From Ramazzottius varieornatus (taxonomy: Eukaryota; Tardigrada; Eutardigrada; Parachela; Ramazzottiidae), in assembly GCA_001949185.1 (NCBI GenBank), contig BDGG01000012.1, positions 116,973-161,450 of the forward strand: DNA of 44,478 bases. The letters are read 5' to 3'. The translations under genes were made by a program, and so were the position numbers. Positions 10,563-19,894 of the stretch are shown in pieces; position 1 is the first letter of the stretch; each line of letters opens with the position of its first letter. The notes under the pieces were generated by a model that saw only the letters and a program-made list of their open reading frames with translations, did not search any database and was not told the DNA's origin.

Positions 10563-11444
10563 TTTTCCCTGTTGCGCTGCTTCGTATGTCTTATAGTGTT
10601 CAGAAATTTCTTTCTTCTCGCTCAGAAAATCATTCGGCTTTAAAAGCAATTTGAGTGCTGCTTGTGGTGACTTATTTATACGTGCGATATTTTGCGAGCT
10701 GTTTGGAAGCCAAGAAAGTTGACAATAATTTGGTTCGATTTTCTTTGGCTCCTTGCACACATGAAGTTCCTCGTAGTCGAACAGGATTGATGGATCCTTT
10801 AATAGATCTTCAATGCTTCAGTAAAACAAAGGTACAGTAACCGAATTGGAAGAGTTTTGACTTGGCAGAAGGGCCTGCAGCCGCCTGCTCTTGAACAAGT
10901 ACAGAAAGAATCCATTGGTCATGGTATTGAATACAGGAAACTCCGAACTTTCAGTTGAAAGCCTGAAGCTGACCGCTGGTTTGCGAGAAAGAAAGCAGTG
11001 TAGCTTTGCGGTCTGAAACCAATCGAGCAAATGCTTATACCTTCTGCTGGTGTTACTCACTTTTCCTGCATTGGTCACCAGGACACTGCACTTGACACGT
11101 TGGCCACATTCCGGGGAAATGCAATCCTTACACGTGTACGACAACATTAACCGTCAAAAATGGGCGTAACAGTCTACCTGAGCTTGCTCACGACTCAGCC
11201 AATGAGAATTAGGTTATGCTTCATACGCAAATTTCATTGGCTCTAGCCATCTGACTTCATACACCCATTTCTAACGGTTTATTTGGTCGTACACTTGTAT
11301 CAAATGTGCTGATCTTAGTTTCCAAACGACGAAGTCCGGTTTTGCATCTTTTGAAGGTTTAAGACGTTAGCTATCGAGTGGAACTCTGACTCTTGGTTTG
11401 AGGTATCGGAGGACGATCATCGAGCGACGCGAAGCTTTTGCAGG
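10563..11444. other. Spacer YY1 to TFG
   Basis: It contains the YY1 3' UTR, a MITE at 11151-11278 and the TFG promoter. A 109-codon minus-strand frame (10818-11147) has no recognisable domain and no splice context; I do not call it. Confidence 0.5.
11151..11278. mobile_element. 128-bp MITE with TTA target duplication
   Basis: The left end ACCGTCAAAAATGGGCGTA matches the complement of the right end (ACCGTTAGAAATGGGTGTA), and TTA flanks both sides (11148-11150, 11279-11281). A TTA duplication suggests a PIF/Harbinger-type element. It sits about 170 bp before the TFG start codon, so it lies in or near the promoter. Confidence 0.6.
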
Positions 11445-13677
11445 ATGTTTGCTGGTCAAGGCACGCAAGGATTCAGCGCCACCGGAAGTAGCAGCTGGGA
11501 TCAAGAATCTCAAGATCGTCAGCATTCTACATCCCAACAAGCCATGAATACTTCAGGACAACAAAGCTCCAGTGCTGGTAGTCATAAGTATGCCAAAGAT
11601 GAAAGGATCATTATCAAAGTCCGCTTGGGAAACGATGTGCGAAGACTGCCTCTCTTGAACGAAGACTTGAACTACGTAAATTGCCTATAATCTTTGCTCC
11701 TGAAATGTGTAGTCTTCTGAAGCCACTTGGGTTTTGCAGGATGAGTTACTTATCATGATGCAGAGAGTCTTCAAGGGCAAGATCAACAGCTCTGACCAAG
11801 TTATCGTCAAGTACAAAGACGAAGGTAAGAACAATACTAGTATCTCCAGCTTCTTCCTCGTAGCAATGCCTTCCAAAGTTTGATGCTTTTCTTTGCCGTA
11901 GATGGGGATATGATCACCATAGCTGATGATGCAGACTTGACGTTCGCTCTGCTGCAGACGGATAAAGTACTGAAGACCCAGTTATTTTGTGAGTGTTGTC
12001 TGCTTTCGATAATCGTCACGAAGTTGACCATCTTTGCCACAGTTCAATATTAAGTGTGGAATTTGTCTTTACCATTTTGTTCATTTTCTGCGTAGTGAAT
12101 GGTGCGGGTGATACCGATGGGGTTCACCATACAGGCGATGCGTCCTCTCATGGATGGCAGGATGCTTTCCATCAACTGCAGGAGAAACTGACGGCTTTAC
12201 CATCTACCATCAACGATGGGATCCATTCCGTCGTGGAGAAAGTCATGCGCGAAACGCAGTCTGCTTCTGGCGGAACTGACTCACTCGCTTTGACACAAGG
12301 AACTGACAACAAGCAAAAAGCTACTACGCATGCCAAAGATCACAGTAGCGCCAAAGCTCCGGGAAGCGCTCTCCTGGAGAATGGAGGCTTCGAAGAGCTG
12401 AGCTTGAAAGGTAGGATGAGTAAAAAGCAGATGGACATGTGCGTCGTGGGCCTACGTACTTCAGCCTCGTAGTGTTTGTTAGGTACACTGTGTGCAGGTG
12501 AATGGTAACGGTGTATTTTTGTTGCTGGCACCTGAAACAGTGACCTGCTTGTCTTTTGGCCACTCTTTTACCTCAAAATTATGTTACAGGTAGTTCAGAT
12601 GGTCGTCGTGATTCGGAGATGTCAGGATCAACCGCCAGCCAGCACGGACATGCGGGCTCTCAAGCCCATACGCCGTTCGTGCAAAATCAGCATCTGCAGC
12701 AGAACGGCCTTGCTGGACAAGATCTTCACGGACTGACCAAGCCCACCTCCCAGCAGTCGCAACACGCCTATCAGTTACCATCTGCGCAGATGGCCAGTCA
12801 TTTCGGACAACAGGGAACACCCCAGCAGCACCAACAGCAAACCCAACCGTCGCATTTGCACCAGCAACAACAACAACAAACTCAAGCAAACCTAGGTCTT
12901 CATGCTCCGCAGCAGCCCCTGCAGCACCAACAAGCACCACAACCAGGCCAGTATGGACAAGCTGGCCAGCATCCGGTACAGCAGGGCGCCTTTCCAGGTG
13001 TGTAGAATGATGTTTTTCCTAAGTGGCGCACGCGCTAAGCTAATAACAGTGGAAGCGTGCGCGAAGGGAAAACGATCTGGGCGAGTATGGTGTCGAGCCC
13101 TCTACTAAGTCTTGTATCATAACGTTCCCTTATTTCAGGGCACCCTGGTCAAGCCGCGCAACAGCAGCAGCCAGGTCTCGGTGCTGCCGGCTTGAAGGCG
13201 CAGTACTCGTTCCCACCGACACCAGCCGGCTCGTCTCTTCCCGGCTCCACGTCATCTACCGGACTGCAGCAGCAGTTCATGGTCCAGCAACAGCAGCAGT
13301 ACCCAGGTGGTGCTCCCCCACCTCGTACAGCTACACCCGGACAGCAGCAACCAGGATCCACACAGATGGGTGCAGCCTCTACACCATCTGTGGGACCTCC
13401 GCCACCTTCAGCTATGGGTAGCCAGTTCGCGGCGCCTGGTGCTAACCCCTATGCCCGACTTCCGGGAGCTGCTGGGGCTCCGGGTGGACATATGATGGGG
13501 CAGAGCGCGTTCGGCTTGCAGAGCCCGGGCAGCGTTGTGGGACAGCCACCTCAACAGCAGCCACAACAGCAACAAGCCGGTGCTAGTCAGGTCTATCCGG
13601 GTATATACCAGCAGCCTGGACAGGCGCAGATGGGTCAGCAGGCACAGGGCTATGCGTATGGAGGACCGCCAAGATAA
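11445..13677 (+). CDS. TFG: TFG (TRK-fused gene) protein, 554 aa
   Basis: ER exit site protein that organises COPII vesicles between ER and ERGIC. Exons 11445-11675, 11740-11824, 11902-11988, 12096-12410, 12590-12997 and 13139-13677 join in one frame. The N-terminal PB1 domain (about residues 50-135) has [34 protein letters not shown] and the acidic OPCA-like KYKDEDGDMITI, all very close to vertebrate TFG. A short helical region follows ([18 protein letters not shown]). The remainder is a Pro/Gln-rich disordered tail ending in a segment with PGANPYARL, as TFG does. There is an additional N-terminal extension of about 50 residues before PB1. Intron 5 carries a palindromic MITE. Long glutamine stretches are encoded by mixed CAG/CAA. 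Confidence 0.93.
13015..13087. mobile_element. Palindromic MITE (TFG intron 5)
   Basis: Core CTAAGTGGCGCACGCG, loop with TAATAACAGT, and complement GCGTGCGCGAAGGGAAAACG. The outer left arm is missing. Confidence 0.7.
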
Positions 13678-14532
13678 ACTGTAATGGCATTCTTTGTCTA
13701 ACTGTAACAAGTTATTAGTAAAAGTTTCCGAGTTTGGTTTCGTTTCGAATATTACTCAGTTATGACTGCAAGTTGTAGTTCAAGACGGCACCTGGTTGTT
13801 CGCGTTTTAGATGATCATTTCTCTGATTGTTTTTTTCAGTCTTCTTTCATTCTAATTCTACCGCTGAATAGCGACGACATTCGCGCTTTATATCTCCGTA
13901 TTTCTGGGCTCTGGAGCACGCTATCGCTATGGATTAGTGTTGCATTGAATTAGCTTCGCTTCGGGTTACTTGTTGAGCTTTGACCAGGTCCTCTCCATTA
14001 TGTAGGTGAGCGTTTTCGTGGTACAAACATGAACGGAAGACTATCAATCTTGGCGGAGCCGGAAGTGTAGTTTGAATTTTAAGGCTTAAGAATGCACGAG
14101 GAGAGAAAGTTTATGCCATTCTTCGTTCTTCCAAAACGAATCGGTTAACGCTACTCCAAACATGTCCTGAGCCCTTGCTGGCATCACTCACCCCCCGCCC
14201 CCAGTTTCCCGTAGCAGTAGGAACTAGGAAGCCAGCATAGGAGCTGCCATCGATATGACATGACATGACATCAGATCATGTTACATATTGATATCATTAT
14301 TCACAGACAATACTAATCGGCTTCGGGTTCGGCGTTCGATTGATTAGCTCGGCTCTTCTTGATTCGGTATCATCAGGTTTATCGTCCGATTCGTCCCCCG
14401 ATTCACTTTTGAACTCCTGTTTCCGTCACGTCGACTCTGACACTCCGTTGTTCTAGTTTCTCTTAGTGACTCGATGTGAGATCCTCGAGCTTGGAACAAG
14501 AAAGAAGTCGGTGCTGTTGACGGTCTCGAAAG
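13678..14532. other. Spacer TFG to MRPL50
   Basis: TFG 3' UTR and MRPL50 5' flank. The only distinct item is a short TGACA repeat (about 14256-14273). No gene, RNA or clear inverted repeat is seen. Confidence 0.45.
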
Positions 14533-15632
14533 ATGGCGGCTCGGACGCACTGGATTCTCCGTCATGTGGAATGCGCTACGAGACGGCACCTGTCCACTTC
14601 ACCGACGGTATCCATCAGCCTACCCAGCATGTTCCGACCCAAGAGGGATATTCCAGCTTCCACAGAACCTCTTAACCCATCAGACTTCAATCTTGCAAGA
14701 TCGGAAGTGCAAGGTTCATCTTTCCTTGGCACGCACGACAAAGCAGCGCTTCAGAAAATAATCGATAAAGGGTGAAAATTATCACAAATCCGTTTTCTCG
14801 AATAATCACTCTCGTTGTTTCCTGATGGCTTTCGCATCTTAAACTCATTCTTCCCGATGTTCTTTTCAGGCTAGGTAAGATTGCCATCCCATATAACCCT
14901 CCTGCCGACGTTACCGAAAGGATACGAGGAGTGTTTGAAGAGGCATTCGGAGCTCTCAAAGTGGAGCAACCTTTGCAGCTTCGGTTCCCAAATCGCGCTT
15001 CGAAATTTCACGTAAGATCTTTGGGAAATTTTTTCAGCAATGTTTCCCGAGTCTACTAGATATAGAAGGAAATCTTGGTAATTCACGAGATCAGTTGAGA
15101 CCTCCGTAAACAAACTGGACAAGATCGCTTTTGCAAGTGGCGCACGCTGCAGCCGATAACTCTGAAAACGTGCGCTACCTGGGCAAAACGATCTTGTCGT
15201 GTTTGTTTACTAGGCGGAATAACTAACTCTCCATATTTTTTTCTTATGTTGCAGTTTTTGGCTTCTTGTGAAAGAGTTTTCAACTACACTATCCCGAACT
15301 CCCATCTCTACGAAATCCGGACGGTCGAAGACGTTGTCAGGTTTTACCAAACGCCGGTGGCTGGCACGAACGGCTTGACGCAGTTCCAGCAGGTGCCCGA
15401 CCTTCCACCAAACCTGCATATTCGGTACGACTATTACGATGAAGACGAGGACCCAATCTACAACGGAGTGACTGCCGATCCTCACGTAGACAAGATTCCC
15501 ATGGGCCTGAGAGAAAAGAAGCTGTACAAACCGGTGAAAGCTGAGAGAGACTGGCCCAAATCCTTCGACGTTCATCGGATCAAACGCGGGCACTGGCCAA
15601 ATCCTGCTCATGACCAACACTTCCCCGATTAG
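14533..15632 (+). CDS. MRPL50: Mitochondrial ribosomal protein L50 (mL50), 252 aa
   Basis: Animal mitochondrial large-subunit ribosomal protein. Exons 14533-14771, 14870-15011 and 15255-15632 join to 253 codons with stop. The first residues (MAARTHWILRHVECATRRH) are basic and Arg-rich, like a mitochondrial presequence. The middle has IAIPYNPPADVTERI and the family core FLASCERVFNYTIPNSHLYE, then TVEDVVRFYQTPV and LPPNLHIRYDYY, matching the mL50 signature of conserved PNS and DV.FY motifs. The acidic and basic tail is typical of insect orthologues. Intron 2 carries a palindromic MITE. Confidence 0.88.
15098..15216. mobile_element. Palindromic MITE, well preserved (MRPL50 intron 2)
   Basis: Left arm TAAACAAACTGGACAAGATC, core GCAAGTGGCGCACGC, loop AGCCGATAACTCT, complement CGTGCGCTACCTGG and right arm GATCTTGTCGTGTTTGTTTA. 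The arms pair over most of their length. Confidence 0.8.
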
Positions 15633-15906
15633 AGTGTAGAAACTTTCGTTCATTACGGTGTCAGTGTTACTTTGTATGCTATGCGACATCGTCGAATTTG
15701 ATTATGTTTTAGTCGGACTAGAAGAAATCTCTTGTACAACGCCGTGGCTTTCATTGATCTTGAGGGACCGATCATAAAGCCATCATTGGAGATTCTTTTT
15801 TGTCCTTGAGTTGCTTATAGAGTGAGAAAAGGAATCAGATGGATAGAACTTCACCGAGGAAGTATACTTTGAAGAACTGCAGATTTTCGGTAGAAAACGC
15901 AAAAAT

Positions 15907-15978
15907 GGGGGCAACCGGGAATTGAACCCGGGACCACCCGCACCCTAAGCGGATATCATACCCCTAGACTATTGCCCC
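15907..15978 (-). tRNA. tRNA-Pro (AGG)
   Basis: Read on the minus strand, the acceptor 5' strand GGGGCAA pairs with TTGCCCC, and the discriminator base is C. The D arm has the A-box-like TAGTCTAGGGGTATG; the anticodon stem-loop is CCGC-TTAGGGT-GCGG with anticodon AGG; and the T arm is CCGGGTTCAATTCCCGG (B box GGTTCAATTCC). A T-run follows the 3' end (AAAAA at 15901-15905 on the plus strand), a Pol III terminator. There is no intron. The overall sequence agrees with eukaryotic cytosolic tRNA-Pro. Confidence 0.95.
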
Positions 15979-16067
15979 ATCACATCAATCGAGCAACTCA
16001 TTTCGCTGCTCAGTGATCCGGCTTCCGGTTCCCGCATGCCGGAGACGGAAGCGCACTTCAGGAAATA

Positions 16068-16325
16068 CAGTCCTACCTGTGAGATGTGACAATCGCTTCT
16101 TCTGCAACCGAACAGCGTTTCTGCACGGGACTGCTGGCCATGCACTGCACAGCACGATCAGCTGATCGAAGTCCGGTTGTCTTTTAACTTGATCAAATAA
16201 TCAAACGTGTGTCTGATCGGCTGATCGCTCTCATGCGAACAGCATGGGGAGCAAATGCATGCACACATGAACCGTCCGGAACTGATTTCGGGCGTTTGCA
16301 CTGTCACATCTCACAGGAAGGACTG
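16068..16325. mobile_element. 258-bp MITE of Tc1/mariner type
   Basis: Terminal inverted repeats CAGTCCTACCTGTGAGATGT (left) and the complement of the right end differ at one position over 24 bases. TA flanks both ends (16066-16067 and 16326-16327). Its first six bases, CAGTCC, equal those of the element at 437-943. There is no transposase frame. It lies 90 bp upstream of the tRNA-Pro 5' end. Confidence 0.75.
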
Positions 16326-16784
16326 TACCGGTACCTGAAATCCGTAGTGACCGGCGCTCAGTGGCTGCTACCGTTCTCAATGAAGTTAACAACAAGCATT
16401 CATGAATACAAAATCAAAGCACTGTGCGACATCGCAAGTTAAAACGATCTGTATTTTACGGTGGTTTTCCACAGATCCGACCACAGAAGTCGCGCACCTC
16501 CAACTTTTCCTGCGACCAATGCTAAGCACAATCAGCACATGCAAATGATCCAGAGTATGACCGGCATAGTCGATGACAGTTTAGCATCATTACTTATGGT
16601 CACAAATGAGAAACTCTAAGGAGATACCCAAGAGTCGCCAGGAGGCTTTTACTAGCTGATAAGACAATTTAATACTAAAAGGCACTCTTCTCATCACAAC
16701 TTGTTCTTCTCGCCCTCACGAGCTGAAACAGTGAGTCTTCTTTCCGTCATCGTCCTTTTTCCCTTCACACCTACAGTCACCGGG
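16326..16784. other. Spacer between MITE and ferredoxin gene
   Basis: It should hold the 3' UTR of the minus-strand ferredoxin gene. No other feature is seen. Confidence 0.4.
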
Positions 16785-17769
16785 TCATCTAGCATCGAAT
16801 GTAGAAGCAGGTACCTCAACCTCAATGCCATCAAGTTCTTCCGTCATCTCTATTTGACATCCCAGTCGGGACCTGCAATAAAAAAACATCGAGCATCTTT
16901 TCCTGCTGTTATCATATTTTGCTACATATGATACTACGGTAAGAAATACGGATGAAAGCGAAGGAAAGCAGGACAGGCCCCATTTCGGTTCGAAGAGAAA
17001 CAACAACACTACAGCTGCTACGTACGTATCAGTAAGGCCATATGCGAGATCCAGCATGTCCAGCTCTTCATCACAAGCTTTGTTCGGCAACTTATCAAAG
17101 ACATCCTTTTTCAAAACAACATGGCAAGTGGAGCAGGCAAGAGTACCTTCGCAAGCACCTAAAAGACACACACATTTCATAAATCGTACGATCAAATCAC
17201 GCCTTTTTTAGCGCAGTTATACAGGGCAGTCATAGCGGTCAGTTAAAATTACCAAAGCCATCGAAATCGAGTTCATTGTTGATTATCATATCCAGCAGCG
17301 TATCCCCCTTCTTGCCATAAGCCATGTATTCTTTCCCATCTCGAAGAAACTTCACTTTCAAACTGCAAGATAACCGAGTAGATCAGTAATTTAGGAATTA
17401 TAGAGCGGGAACAAGCAAACGATCATCTTGGATCCGCCAATCAAGATTGTCCAAAGTCGGAGATTCTGATCGCTGACTGGTTGTGTACGGATATTCTTTA
17501 ATTCACGCCCCAGTCCATATGATGTCATCTGGCCGCGCCTTACTGATCTACTCTGCCCATTTGAATGTCGCATATATACGCAGATCTTACTCGTTAGCTC
17601 CTGCGACCGTGGGAGCAGCCGATGCAACGCTCACAACCGACCGGACAACGGTCGTTCCTGGGTCCGCAAAGGAAACTCTCTGGACGAGATGGGAGGACTG
17701 TACAGACAGCAATTCATCCGTGGAGAGCCATCGTATTGCAGTGTTGACAGATCGCATTAACCGGAACAT
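16785..17769 (-). CDS. FDX2: Mitochondrial [2Fe-2S] ferredoxin (adrenodoxin/FDX2-like), 169 aa
   Basis: Electron carrier in the mitochondrial matrix that supports Fe-S cluster assembly or P450 reduction. Minus-strand exons 17591-17769, 17253-17362, 17026-17158 and 16785-16872 total 510 nt in one frame. The N-terminus (MFRLMRSVNTAIRWL...) is a mitochondrial presequence. The ferredoxin fold starts LKVKFLRDGKEYMAYG. The cluster ligands are visible as C-x5-C-x2-C in GACEGTLACSTCHVV, and the fourth Cys is in SRLGCQIEMT. An acidic interaction patch (DEELDMLDLAYGLTDT) precedes it. The ending (VPASTFDAR) is short and lacks the C-terminal extension of FDX2. The split between FDX1 and FDX2 is my inference from the DMLDLA motif. 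The gene is divergent from OSGEPL1. Confidence 0.9.
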
Positions 17770-18260
17770 GGAACACGAACATCAGCAGTTGGAGACCAGC
17801 TATCCTCCAAGCCGAAGAACCCTGGACGATACTCCTGTAAACACAAGGCTGACGATGGGAAGGTCCGCAGATTATTCGTAAAACAGTAACCGCACGATTG
17901 TAAATAAAAAAACAAAAAAATGAACAAATGTTAACAATTGCATTACAGACATTGCGAGAAGACGGTGTTCGTTGACTATGAGTCTATAATCTCATTGCAG
18001 AAACATTTAAGANNNNNNNNNNNNNNNNNNNNNNNNNNNNNNNNNNNNNNNNNNNNNNNNNNATTTCCTGATCCTGACCGGACGCCTCGTCGCTGACAAG
18101 TTTCCGCAATCCCTCAATTCTGTAGGCTCACGCGGTGAGTCAAAGCGGAGCTTTCCCATGATGACGTAATGGTGTGGGCATTTTGATTTTTGAGTTTGCG
18201 GATTTAGGCTTTTTCGACTTTCGGTTCTCGTTCCTCTAAATCTAAAAGCTTGCATTGCTG
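17770..18260. promoter_or_regulatory. Head-to-head promoter region, ferredoxin / OSGEPL1
   Basis: About 490 bases separate the start codons, including a 50-base run of N (18013-18062). It is A-rich near 17900-17930. No specific motif is identified. The gap could hide 5' exon sequence. Confidence 0.45.
18013..18062. other. Assembly gap (50 N)
   Basis: Exactly 50 unresolved bases, probably a scaffold gap of nominal length. The true distance between the divergent genes is therefore uncertain. Confidence 0.98.
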
Positions 18261-19678
18261 ATGTTTATGGCCAGTTTCCTTTTGCTGAAAGGAATTCGCA
18301 AATGTCTCCCACACCTACGCGTACGACGACGAGCGATGGCGTCAGTCAACAGCGGGCGCCGTTACGTTTTGGGCATCGAGACCAGCTGCGACGATACCGG
18401 CGCAGCCATTGTGGACGATTCAGGTAACATTATCTCCGAAGTGTTGTCGTCGCAGCTTCGCATACATCTACGCAATGGAGGAATCATTCCACCGGTTGCG
18501 CGGGATCTGCATAAAGAAAAGATCGAGTCGGTGGTGGAGGAATGCTTAATGAAATCCAAGCTGGACATCTCGCAGCTAGATGCAGTTGCTGTAACTAACC
18601 GGCCGGGAATGCCCATGTCCCTCCTCGTCGGACTGGGATATGCCAAAGTCATCGCGGAGAAGTGGAAGAAGCCGATGATTCCTGTCCATCATATGGAAGC
18701 ACACGCACTGACCATTCGCATGGTGGAAGATGTCCCGTTTCCCTTTATGACAATGCTCATTTCCGGTAAGTTGAAATTCGCAGTAGTTTTTGTAGTAATT
18801 AAGGAGGCGTGTCATTGCTGGTACAACTATGGGAAACTAAGAAGCTTGCTAATCTGGCTATTTTTGTTCCAGGTGGGCACTCGCTAATTGGTTTGGCGGA
18901 GGACATCAACAGTTGGCGTCTCTTCGGCACCACGCTCGACGACGCACCTGGAGAATGCATGGACAAGACTGCTCGCCAGCTTCGTCTCATCAACCTTCCC
19001 CAATACGAATCCATTAGCGGAGGTGCCGCCATCGAGCACTTGGCCCAGTCTGGCGACCGCAATCACTTTGAGTTCCCCGTGGCCATGTCCATGTACCGCG
19101 ACTGCGACACCTCCTTCTCCGGGCTGAAATGGAAGGCCAAGAAGTACATTATGGAGGAAGAGAAGAAGCACGGCACGGGACCTGGTGAAGTCATCCCGAC
19201 AGCTGCACACCTTTGCGCCTCCTTCCAGCACTCAATTGCACGACAACTGTGCAAGAAGCTCGAACGGGCACTCGTCTACGCCAACCAAAAGGAACTTCTA
19301 CCGCCTGACAGGAAGAGGTTTGTGGTGTCAGGTGGTGTGGCCTGTAATGGATACATTCGAGAGATGCTAACCTATATCTGTCATCGTAACGGGTATGAGT
19401 TGCACGCGCCTCCGCCGAAACTTTGCTGTGATAACGGAGTCATGATAGCGTGGAATGGCATGGAAAAACTGAAGCGAGGTCTAGATTTAACGTACGAGTA
19501 TGACAAGGTAGACATGCATCCTGATGAACCGTTTGGCGTGGATGAACGGGCGGAAGTCGCAAAGGCAAACATTCGCACTGGGTACATCAAGTTTCCCCAA
19601 AGCGGCTGGACCAGCAAGCCTTTGAAGAAGAACGAGAACAGTGAAGAAGCAGAGGAAAAGTCCTCCGTGGCAGTCTGA
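18261..19678 (+). CDS. OSGEPL1: OSGEPL1 (Qri7-type) mitochondrial tRNA t6A synthase, 436 aa
   Basis: TsaD/Kae1/Qri7 family enzyme that transfers threonylcarbamoyl to A37 of ANN-decoding mitochondrial tRNAs. Exons 18261-18765 and 18873-19678 join in phase. The first ATG at 18261 (MFMASFLLLKGIRKC) gives an Arg-rich presequence. The catalytic region begins VLGIETSCDDTGAAIVDD. Metal-binding histidines are seen in HHMEAHALT, the nucleotide motifs in SGGHSLIGLAED and LDDAPGECMDK, and VSGGVACNGYIREML and CCDNGVMIAWNG occur near the end. The similarity is to the mitochondrial OSGEPL1 branch (GGIIPPVARDLH; EHLAQSGDR) rather than cytosolic OSGEP. A charged C-terminal tail of about 30 residues (KKNENSEEAEEKSS) is not typical of the family. 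Confidence 0.93.
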
Positions 19679-19894
19679 ATCCGTGCTGTATTTTTTCACA
19701 GTGTTCTGAATGCATTGCGCTGCCTTTTCCGATTGAAGTTGTCAAGGTGAACGGCGGGCAAATTTAAGCTGAATGTGGCTTGCTTCTTGGTGTTGTTATC
19801 TGTTGCTGATGATGAAACTTGAATTGTAATCTACAGTGAAGAAATATGCGGGAGATGTTATGGTGTGGATTTTGTATGTGAGCGGAAGTAAATA

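Noticed and set aside
10818-11147. 109-codon minus-strand frame upstream of TFG
   Set aside because: No family match, no clear splice or promoter context, and a composition typical of non-coding sequence.
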